In this document: piece by piece, positions 1 through 4,133 of the stretch
Layout: each line of letters begins with the position of its first letter
How positions within the stretch are numbered: position 1 is the stretch's first letter
Assembly: GCA_937877545.1 (NCBI GenBank)
Contig: CALFJE010000134.1
Location: forward strand, 1 to 6,389
Direction: 5' to 3'
DNA: 6,389 nucleotides
Source: an uncultured Selenomonadales bacterium
GTDB lineage: Bacteria; Bacillota; Negativicutes; Selenomonadales; Selenomonadaceae
Notes under the pieces: generated by a model
Databases searched by the model: none
What the model was told of the DNA's origin: nothing
Seen by the model: only the letters and a program-made list of their open reading frames with translations
Program-made: the position numbers and the translations under genes

Positions 1-51
1 GATACCTACGACGTGACCAAAAAGAAGCTCATGAGAATTTCGGGCAAGTGA
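1..51 (+). CDS. 3' end of an unidentified gene
   Basis: The first 16 codons before a TGA at 49-51 read DTYDVTKKKLMRISGK. I chose this frame because its third positions are C/G-rich like the neighbouring genes. The alternative frame (3-95, ending TAA) is open for 30 codons but has much weaker third-position bias. Sixteen residues are too few to name a protein. The end does not obviously resemble the C-terminus of FliI, the gene expected before fliJ. About 70 bases separate this stop from fliJ, and I see no clear promoter or terminator in them. Confidence 0.35.
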   Translation, partial: DTYDVTKKKLMRISGK

Positions 52-121
52 GCCGCGTCCTGACAAATTCGGACAATCTGCGCGGAGTCAAGTAAAACTC
101 TTAAAGATTCGGGCGGGTGCC

Positions 122-571
122 ATGAAAAAATTCAAATTCCAGTTGGAAACACTGTTGCGGGTTACGAAGCGCAAAAAGGACGAGGCGGAGTTAAAATTCG
201 CGGAGGCGTCGCGCTATCTGGAGGAGTGTCGCGCCAAGTTGCAAGTCCTGTTGGGCGAGCTGGCGGAAGTTCAAGCCGAATTCGCCGAGAAAACCTCCGA
301 GGGCAAAAAAGTCCGAATCGGCATCATCATGAACTACAACAGATTTTTTAATTGGAAGCGCGAGCAAATCGAGCAACAACAGCAAGTTATAATGAAGGCA
401 ATGCAGGATAAGCAGCAAAAGCTCAAAGCCCTAATGCAAATCATGACGTATTTAAAGAGCATCGAGCAACTCAAGGAAAAGCGACTGCGCGAGTACAATG
501 CGGCGGTGCTGTTCGAGGAGCAAAAGATTTTGGACGAGGTCGGCTTGCAACTGCACATCAGGCAAAAGTAA
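122..571 (+). CDS. fliJ: Flagellar export protein FliJ
   Basis: FliJ is the small soluble coiled-coil stalk of the flagellar type III export ATPase. In well-studied species it sits in the FliI hexamer, contacts FliH and the export gate FlhA, and helps couple ATP hydrolysis and proton motive force to export of rod, hook and filament subunits. The 149-residue length is normal for the family. The opening MKKFKFQLETLLRVTKRKKDE is the typical FliJ start (aromatic/basic residues, then LETLLRV). The remainder is one long charged helix rich in Glu, Lys, Gln and Ala with heptad-like hydrophobic spacing and no membrane segment or signal peptide. The ATG at 122 follows only a weak G-rich stretch (GGGCGGGTGCC), so upstream coupling is possible. 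The stop TAA (569-571) overlaps the Shine-Dalgarno sequence of the next gene, placing both in one operon. Confidence 0.88.
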   Translation: MKKFKFQLETLLRVTKRKKDEAELKFAEASRYLEECRAKLQVLLGELAEVQAEFAEKTSEGKKVRIGIIMNYNRFFNWKREQIEQQQQVIMKAMQDKQQKLKALMQIMTYLKSIEQLKEKRLREYNAAVLFEEQKILDEVGLQLHIRQK

Positions 572-578
572 GGAGGAG
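570..578 (+). promoter_or_regulatory. Ribosome binding site that fixes a TTG start
   Basis: AAGGAGGAG lies across the fliJ stop codon and is 7 bases (counted from GGAGG) upstream of TTG at 584. It is the best Shine-Dalgarno match in the neighbourhood and supports the TTG over any later ATG as the start of the transglycosylase. Confidence 0.8.
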
Positions 579-583
579 CAACG

Positions 584-1585
584 TTGATAGAAATTCAAGG
601 AATCGAACGCGTGGAAATGACGCAACGGATAGACCAAATCCGGCGGCGAATCGCGGCGATAGAAGAGCAAATCGGCATGGCGCGTTTGGGGCAGAGTTTT
701 CAAACGACGCTGGAACGGGAAATGGCGCGTCAAGCCCAAGCGGTACAGCCGACGCAAGCGGTCGCCGATACGCAGAAAACTCAACCCGTCAACGAAAACG
801 CGGCGGCAAACGCGGCTAAGGTGACACAAGCACTGCGCGAGGGCACGCCCAATCCGAAACCGCCCGTCACGAAGGACATTAAGCCCGCCGAGCCGACGGC
901 TAACCCCTTGCCCGGCGCGGAGGCATTGCCCGAAAAAAGCACTCCGCCGCAACAAAATCCGCCGACGATTGAGCGCGTGGAATTCCCCGACACCGAACTT
1001 GAGGTGCCGAGCCGCGACGATAAAGTTTTCGAGGATACCAACCTCAGCGCGGACGCCGAACTCATTTCAATCGACGATTTTGTTCTGCAGACGGCTCGCG
1101 CTTACGGCGTCGACCCGCAAGTCGTTCAGGGCATTGTCGAATACGTCACGGGGCAAAAGGCTCCCGCGCAGGTTGAGCTTGCCGAATCCGCCGACCTTGC
1201 CGAGACTGCCGAGATAACCTCCGTCGAGGATTTGATTATCCAAACCGCGCATGAATACGGCGTCGACCCGCAGCTTGTCAGAGCGATTGCCACTGCCGAA
1301 TCCAACATGAATCAGGATGAAATTTCACCCGTGGGCGCGATTGGCGTTATGCAACTCATGCCCGAAACGGCGGCGGGTTTGGGCGTCGACCCCTACGACA
1401 CGAGCGATAATATCGCGGGCGGCACGAAGTACCTTAAGCAAATGCTTGACACCTTCGACGGCAACGTTCCGCTTGCGGTTGCGGCGTACAATGCCGGTCC
1501 CGGCGCGGTCAAACGCTACGGAGGAATTCCGCCCTACTCCGAAACCAAAAATTACGTCGGGCGCGTTATGGACATGTACCAATGA
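584..1585 (+). CDS. Flagellar-operon SLT-type lytic transglycosylase
   Basis: Predicted to cleave the MurNAc-GlcNAc bond of peptidoglycan, leaving a 1,6-anhydro-MurNAc end; next to fliJ this suggests a role in opening the wall for the rod. The 333-residue protein has three parts. Residues 1-60 form a charged helix (RIDQIRRRIAAIEEQIG) with no signal peptide. Residues 60-150 are a Pro/Ala/Glu-rich linker. An SLT/Slt70-like catalytic domain (GH23 fold) spans about 212-333. Catalytic-domain motifs are complete: YGVDPQLVRAIATAESN with the catalytic Glu at E239, GAIGVMQLMPETA at 251-263, and the AYNAGPGAV signature at 301-309. A degenerate copy of the first catalytic helix precedes it (residues 163-193, with YGVDPQ at 174-179), but there Val188 replaces the Glu. 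The TGA overlaps the next ATG in an ATGA tetranucleotide. It could be secreted through the flagellar export channel because it lacks a Sec signal; that is inference. Confidence 0.85.
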   Translation: MIEIQGIERVEMTQRIDQIRRRIAAIEEQIGMARLGQSFQTTLEREMARQAQAVQPTQAVADTQKTQPVNENAAANAAKVTQALREGTPNPKPPVTKDIKPAEPTANPLPGAEALPEKSTPPQQNPPTIERVEFPDTELEVPSRDDKVFEDTNLSADAELISIDDFVLQTARAYGVDPQVVQGIVEYVTGQKAPAQVELAESADLAETAEITSVEDLIIQTAHEYGVDPQLVRAIATAESNMNQDEISPVGAIGVMQLMPETAAGLGVDPYDTSDNIAGGTKYLKQMLDTFDGNVPLAVAAYNAGPGAVKRYGGIPPYSETKNYVGRVMDMYQ

Positions 1586-2226
1586 AAAAATTACTGCTAA
1601 TCTGCGCGGCGGTCTTGCTGATAAATTCGTCCGCCTGCGCCGAAGAAAAACTTTTTATCGACAACTTCATACTGTGGACGGATTATCGCGACGAATTGAT
1701 TGACGAGTACACGCTCAAGCACTACGGCAAGCTTTGCCGCGAAATTGTTCCTCAAGCGGTCGTGGTGCATTGGACGGCGTTCGGGACGCTTGAATCCGTT
1801 CACAAATTTTTTTATGCCGAGGAAATGCCCGACGACGAAGGCAGATTAAACGTCGCGTCGCAATTCATAGTTGACCGCGACGGCACGATTTGGCGGCTCA
1901 TGCCCGAAACGAAATTCGCCCGCCACGCTATCGGCTACAACCACTGCGCGATTGGGATTGAGAACGTCGGCGGCTACGACGGGCGCGAGGATTTGACGGT
2001 GGCGCAACTTGTGGCGAATGTTAAGCTGATAAGGTATCTGCACGCGAAGTATCCGACGATTGAATACGTGTTCGGGCATTATCAACAGGACGCGGCGCGG
2101 GCGAGCGGGCTTTACCTGGAGCTGGTGCCCGACTACTACGCGATTAAGCCTGACCCCGGCAAAATTTTCATGGGCGCGTTGCGGGCGGCTTTGGAAAAGG
2201 ACGGCTTAACTTTTTATGACGACTGA
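1582..2226 (+). CDS. Secreted N-acetylmuramoyl-L-alanine amidase (Amidase_2/PGRP fold)
   Basis: A zinc amidase predicted to cut the bond between MurNAc and L-Ala of the stem peptide. The 214-residue protein begins with a Sec signal peptide: MKK, a hydrophobic core (LLLICAAVLLI), then SSACA followed by EE, fitting signal peptidase I cleavage after A20. Cys19 is an unlikely lipobox Cys because the -3 position is Ser. Amidase_2 landmarks follow in order: VVVHWTA with H63 as first zinc ligand, SQFIVDRDGTIWRLMP (93-108), RHAIGYNHCAIGIENVGG (114-131) with conserved H115 and E127, GHYQQDAARAS with H166 as second ligand, and KPDPGKIF with D191 as third ligand. The start codon sits in the stop of the transglycosylase gene without its own good Shine-Dalgarno sequence, so translation is probably coupled. 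The pair would cut glycan and amide bonds at the same site. Its 3' end overlaps azlC by 11 bases. Confidence 0.87.
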   Translation: MKKLLLICAAVLLINSSACAEEKLFIDNFILWTDYRDELIDEYTLKHYGKLCREIVPQAVVVHWTAFGTLESVHKFFYAEEMPDDEGRLNVASQFIVDRDGTIWRLMPETKFARHAIGYNHCAIGIENVGGYDGREDLTVAQLVANVKLIRYLHAKYPTIEYVFGHYQQDAARASGLYLELVPDYYAIKPDPGKIFMGALRAALEKDGLTFYDD

Positions 2227-2926
2227 AAATCGGCAGGCGTTAATGGACGGTTTCCGCGACGGCACGCCTATCGGTTTGGGCTACTTCGTGGTGGCGTTCA
2301 CGCTGGGCATAGCCGCAAAAAACGTCGGGCTTAACCCGCTCCAAGGCTTTGTGATAAGTCTGCTCAATAACGCCTCGGCGGGCGAATACGCGGCGTTTAT
2401 GGTTATCGGCTCCGACGCTCCTTACTTTGAAATCGCGCTTATGACGCTCGTCGCCAATGCCCGCTACGTTTTGATGAGCACGGTCTTGAGCCAAAAGTTT
2501 TCGCCCGATACGCCGTTTTATCACAGGATTTTTGTCGGCTTCGACGTGACGGACGAAATTTTTGGCATATCGATAGCTCGCGGCGGCAAGTGGCTAAATC
2601 CCTTTTACAACTACGGCGCAATGTTGACGGCTCTGCCGGGCTGGTCTGTCGGGACGGCTTTTGGGATTATCGCGGGCAATATCCTGCCGACCTCGGCGGT
2701 CAGTGCTTTGAGCGTCGCGCTTTACGGAATGTTTCTCGCCGTGATTATTCCGCCCGCTCGCAAGGATAAAATCGTCGGCGGCGCGGTCGCGATAAGTTTC
2801 GTCTTGAGCTTCCTGGTCGCGGAATTTTTACCGTTCATCTCGGCGGGCAATCGGACAATCCTCTTGACGATTATAATCGCGGGCGCGGCGGCTGTCCTTT
2901 ACCCGCACGAGGAGGACGATTCATGA
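2216..2926 (+). CDS. azlC: Branched-chain amino acid exporter, large subunit AzlC
   Basis: AzlC with AzlD forms a two-component inner-membrane exporter of branched-chain amino acids; in Bacillus subtilis azlCD overexpression gives 4-azaleucine resistance, and the Corynebacterium homologue is BrnFE. The 236 residues match the family in length and motifs: GFRDGTPIGLGYFVVAFTLG (12-31), the NNASAGEYAA segment (51-60), NARYVLMS (81-88), the FVGFDVTDEIFGI region (106-118), and several hydrophobic spans including about 19-37, 42-62, 140-157, 160-178, 187-207 and 213-229. The ATG at 2216 overlaps the amidase stop; AAAAGGA at 2195-2201 is rather far upstream, so M10 (2243) is a possible alternative start. 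Substrate cannot be read from sequence; branched-chain amino acids are assigned by family. Confidence 0.88.
   Translation: MTTENRQALMDGFRDGTPIGLGYFVVAFTLGIAAKNVGLNPLQGFVISLLNNASAGEYAAFMVIGSDAPYFEIALMTLVANARYVLMSTVLSQKFSPDTPFYHRIFVGFDVTDEIFGISIARGGKWLNPFYNYGAMLTALPGWSVGTAFGIIAGNILPTSAVSALSVALYGMFLAVIIPPARKDKIVGGAVAISFVLSFLVAEFLPFISAGNRTILLTIIIAGAAAVLYPHEEDDS
2909..2916 (+). promoter_or_regulatory. Ribosome binding site of azlD inside azlC
   Basis: GAGGAGGA, encoding part of the acidic C-terminus of AzlC, sits 6 bases before the ATG at 2923. AzlC stop and AzlD start overlap as ATGA, so the strong site plus overlap should give near-stoichiometric translation of the two subunits. Confidence 0.7.
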
Positions 2927-3228
2927 TTCACGACATCAACGTTTACATATTGGTTGCAAGCGCGGTGACGTTGGCGATAAAAATCCTGCCGCTTACGCTG
3001 ATTCGCGGCGAAATAAAAAATCGGACGGTGCGCTCGTTCCTGTACTACGTGCCCTATGTGACGCTGGCGGTCATGACGTTCCCCGCAATACTCCACGCCA
3101 CGCAGTCGCCGCTATCGGGCGGGCTTGCGCTAATCGCGGGGATAGCGGCGGCGTGGTTCGGCGCGAGCCTGTTCCAAGTCGCGTTGCTGTGTTGCTCGGT
3201 CGTCTTCGCGGCGGAGCTTTTTATTTGA
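2923..3228 (+). CDS. azlD: Branched-chain amino acid exporter, small subunit AzlD
   Basis: The 101-residue partner of AzlC. It is almost entirely hydrophobic with about four membrane spans (roughly 8-27, 39-58, 64-81 and 82-101). It carries the AzlD-like opening in which a helix is followed by KILPLTLIRGEIKNRTVRSF (20-39) and YYVPYVTLAVMTFPAIL (41-57), matching the family's pattern of an R/P-rich loop then a V-P-containing helix. Length is normal. It is coupled to azlC by the ATGA overlap. Its TGA stop (3226-3228) is embedded in the -35 box of the next promoter, so the operon ends where the antisense-RNA unit begins. Confidence 0.85.
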   Translation: MIHDINVYILVASAVTLAIKILPLTLIRGEIKNRTVRSFLYYVPYVTLAVMTFPAILHATQSPLSGGLALIAGIAAAWFGASLFQVALLCCSVVFAAELFI

Positions 3229-3253
3229 CATTTCACGGCGCGGCAACTATAAT
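3225..3253 (+). promoter_or_regulatory. Perfect-consensus housekeeping promoter driving the intergenic RNA
   Basis: TTGACA (3225-3230) and TATAAT (3248-3253) are separated by exactly 17 bases, matching the sigma-70/sigma-A consensus at all twelve positions. Transcription should start near 3260. No open frame with a ribosome site follows for about 350 bases, so the product is most likely an RNA. The -35 box overlaps the azlD stop codon. Confidence 0.85.
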
Positions 3254-3261
3254 TTGCATGG

Positions 3262-3294
3262 CAAACAAAAATCGCCCTGCTTTAACAGGACGAT
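3262..3294 (-). terminator. Rho-independent terminator of the peptide mRNA
   Basis: Read on the - strand, ATCGTCCTG and CAGGGCGAT form a 9-bp stem with loop TTAAAG (arms 3294-3286 and 3279-3271), followed by TTTTGTTTG. One pair is G-U on the - strand but becomes a C-A mismatch on the + strand, so the hairpin works better for leftward transcription. It lies about 75 bases past the small peptide's stop, at the very start of the opposing RNA. Confidence 0.65.
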
Positions 3295-3369
3295 GCTCAT
3301 AAGCGGTCTGCCCCCGAATATGTCTAAGTGTTGCGAATAAGCTTTAGCCGCTGTTAGCTCCGGACAAGC

Positions 3370-3444
3370 TTAGGCGGCTGTTTTGCTGAGTGCCAAGAGG
3401 ATTATCGGTACAAGAACCGTCACTCTGATGATAATCTTAAGCAT
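3370..3444 (-). CDS. 24-residue hydrophobic peptide, candidate type I toxin
   Basis: ATG at 3444-3442, stop TAA at 3372-3370. The peptide starts MLKIIIRVTVLVPIILLAL and ends SKTAA: one membrane-length hydrophobic stretch (residues 4-19, broken only by R7 and P13) and a short polar tail. It is preceded by AAAGGGGGTGG, a long near-perfect anti-16S match with eight bases between GGGGG and ATG. An extended -10 promoter lies about 100 bases upstream and a terminator downstream, so the complete transcription unit is visible. The strong antisense RNA covers it entirely. Size and composition resemble the Ibs/ShoB class of membrane toxins in type I systems; it lacks obvious Fst or Hok sequence. I do not recognise the family, toxicity is inferred, and a chance small frame cannot be excluded. 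Confidence 0.5.
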   Translation of the reverse strand: MLKIIIRVTVLVPIILLALSKTAA

Positions 3445-3468
3445 TCACGCCACCCCCTTTCCGGGGGT
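3445..3468 (-). promoter_or_regulatory. Shine-Dalgarno of the peptide gene, sealed in a hairpin
   Basis: On the - strand ACCCCC (3468-3463), loop GGAAA and GGGGGT (3457-3452) make a 6-bp, nearly all-GC stem that pairs the whole core of the ribosome site. Translation of the full-length mRNA should therefore be low until the stem opens. This kind of Shine-Dalgarno sequestration is common in type I toxin mRNAs. Confidence 0.55.
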
Positions 3469-3475
3469 TTCTGTT
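3452..3475 (+). terminator. Terminator of the antisense RNA
   Basis: On the + strand ACCCCC (3452-3457), loop TTTCC and GGGGGT (3463-3468) are followed by TTTCTGTT. The T tract is short and interrupted, so termination may be partial. The same palindrome hides the ribosome site on the other strand. Confidence 0.55.
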
Positions 3476-3479
3476 GATT

Positions 3480-3486
3480 AGACCGC
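3480..3486. repeat. Right arm of a 7-bp inverted repeat flanking the peptide gene
   Basis: AGACCGC here is the exact reverse complement of GCGGTCT at 3303-3309. In the leftward peptide mRNA these are near the 5' leader and the 3' end, so they could pair over a long distance; a G-U pair can extend the match by one. A short match like this can occur by chance. Confidence 0.35.
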
Positions 3487-3546
3487 CTGCCGTTTGACAA
3501 TGAGCAAAATGTTTCAAAGAACAATACTACAAAACTGCACGGCGGG

Positions 3547-3555
3547 ATTATAACA
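3547..3555 (-). promoter_or_regulatory. Extended -10 promoter of the peptide mRNA
   Basis: The - strand reads TGTTATAAT, a perfect TATAAT with the TGn extension that can replace a good -35. The hexamer 17 bases upstream (TGGTAA) is weak. Predicted start is near 3540, giving a leader of about 95 bases before the peptide ATG. The nearly palindromic TTATAA could also serve + strand initiation (TATAAC at 3550-3555). Confidence 0.55.
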
Positions 3556-3556
3556 C

Positions 3557-3591
3557 AAGCCTTTGGGAATTACCAGAGGCTTTTCACTTTT
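3557..3591 (+). terminator. Terminator-like hairpin directly before the TIGR04076 gene
   Basis: AAGCCTTTGG (3557-3566) and CCAGAGGCTT (3573-3582) form a 10-bp stem with one G-U pair and loop GAATTA. It is followed by a T-rich tail TTTTCACTTTTT and then immediately by the Shine-Dalgarno GGGAGG at 3593. It could stop read-through from the antisense RNA unit, or act as an attenuator in the leader of the downstream gene. Confidence 0.5.
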
Positions 3592-3592
3592 T

Positions 3593-3598
3593 GGGAGG
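3593..3598 (+). promoter_or_regulatory. Ribosome binding site that fixes the ATG at 3608
   Basis: GGGAGG sits 9 bases before ATG 3608. An in-frame TTG at 3563 would add 15 residues encoded by the hairpin and this ribosome site itself, so the later ATG is preferred. Confidence 0.75.
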
Positions 3599-3607
3599 TT
3601 GAGCGAT

Positions 3608-4132
3608 ATGCAGTATAAGTGCAAGCTGACGGTCATTGACAAGAAAGTTTTCCCTGATTTGCAAGAGCAGTACCTTGAAGACCCGAAGTCGGGAGCGTGT
3701 CCTTTCTACGAGGTCGGCGCGGAATATATCTTTGAGCGTTACGGCGACGAGGATACTTTTTGGACGCAAGGCAAAGGTTCGCAGTGTTCGGAGGCGTGGG
3801 ATTGTTTCAGCCGCTACGTTTATACGGCGTTGCAAGGCGGCTCAATCATGCGCGGCTGGACGAACGATGAGCACATGATGATTGCCTGTTGTAATGACGG
3901 CACCCGCCCTGTTATTTTCAGAATCGAACGCCTCGACTACAAGGTCGTTTACGTTGACGCCCCCGCGCAGATTCAAGCCGAAATTGCCGGCAAGCTCAAG
4001 GCTTTGGACGGCGTGACAGACGCGGTTTATCGTGCGGATAAGAATTTTATCGAAGTCTACATGGACAGGAACCGCGAGGTCAGCGACGCGCAAATTACGG
4101 CGGCGGCGGGCAACGTCACGCGGATTGATTGA
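3608..4132 (+). CDS. TIGR04076-family protein with C-terminal HMA-like domain
   Basis: A 174-residue cytoplasmic protein of unknown biochemical function. Residues 1-108 match what I know of the TIGR04076 family: KCKLTVIDKKVFPDL at the start, ACPFYEVGAEYIFE (30-43), CSEAWDCFSRYVYTALQGGS (60-79), then MIACCNDGTRPVIFRIER (91-108). The conserved cysteines C31, C60, C94 and C95 are present and could bind a metal or undergo redox chemistry; that is inference. Residues about 112-174 read like a beta-alpha-beta-beta-alpha-beta heavy-metal-associated fold (IAGKLKALDGVTDAVYRADKNFIEVYMD and a closing helix), but the usual CxxC in the first loop is absent (DAPAQI at 118-123). There is no signal peptide or membrane span. 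The gene ends one base before rsmB, so the two are probably cotranscribed. I see no convincing dedicated promoter. Confidence 0.75.
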   Translation: MQYKCKLTVIDKKVFPDLQEQYLEDPKSGACPFYEVGAEYIFERYGDEDTFWTQGKGSQCSEAWDCFSRYVYTALQGGSIMRGWTNDEHMMIACCNDGTRPVIFRIERLDYKVVYVDAPAQIQAEIAGKLKALDGVTDAVYRADKNFIEVYMDRNREVSDAQITAAAGNVTRID

Positions 4133-4133
4133 T

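Larger units (their letters stand above)
3260..3475 (+). ncRNA. Strongly expressed noncoding RNA, probable cis-antisense antitoxin
   Basis: The RNA is bounded by the consensus promoter at 3225-3253 and a GC hairpin ending near 3468 followed by TTTCTGTT. The predicted length is about 215 nt. It is complementary to the whole 24-codon frame on the opposite strand, its ribosome site and its 3' terminator. Internal complementarities predict a folded RNA: AGCCGC with GCGGCT (3353-3378 region) and AGGATTATC with GATAATCTT (3398-3406 with 3430-3438, enclosing a GGT/ACC pair). I do not recognise it as 6S, tmRNA, SRP or RNase P RNA or as a riboswitch class. The inferred role is to bind the toxin mRNA and block its translation, as Sib RNAs do for ibs. 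A structural or trans-acting RNA unrelated to the peptide remains possible. Confidence 0.55.

Noticed and set aside
452..955. 167-codon - strand open frame opposite fliJ and the transglycosylase
   Set aside because: It spans the fliJ/transglycosylase boundary and has Arg/Leu-rich shadow composition.
3240..3302. 17-codon - strand frame starting MSIVLLKQG after a GGGGG stretch
   Set aside because: It runs through the stem and T tail of the predicted terminator, and the spacing from the G run to its ATG is poor. The G run is better explained by pairing.
3293..3340. 15-codon + strand frame (MLISGLPPNMSKCCE) at the start of the intergenic RNA, as a leader peptide
   Set aside because: Only two bases separate a weak AGGA from its ATG, and there is no run of regulatory codons.
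3494..3499. TTGACA on + as the -35 of a TIGR04076 promoter
   Set aside because: No acceptable -10 occurs 16-18 bases downstream; the nearest partial match is at a spacing of 23.
3563..3607. TTG at 3563 as the start of the TIGR04076 protein
   Set aside because: It would translate through the hairpin and the Shine-Dalgarno, and the family begins at the MQYKCKLTV position.
4032..4133. Upstream in-frame ATG extending RsmB by 34 residues
   Set aside because: The extension overlaps the previous gene, is Arg/Ser/Thr-rich, and is absent from the normal RsmB opening.
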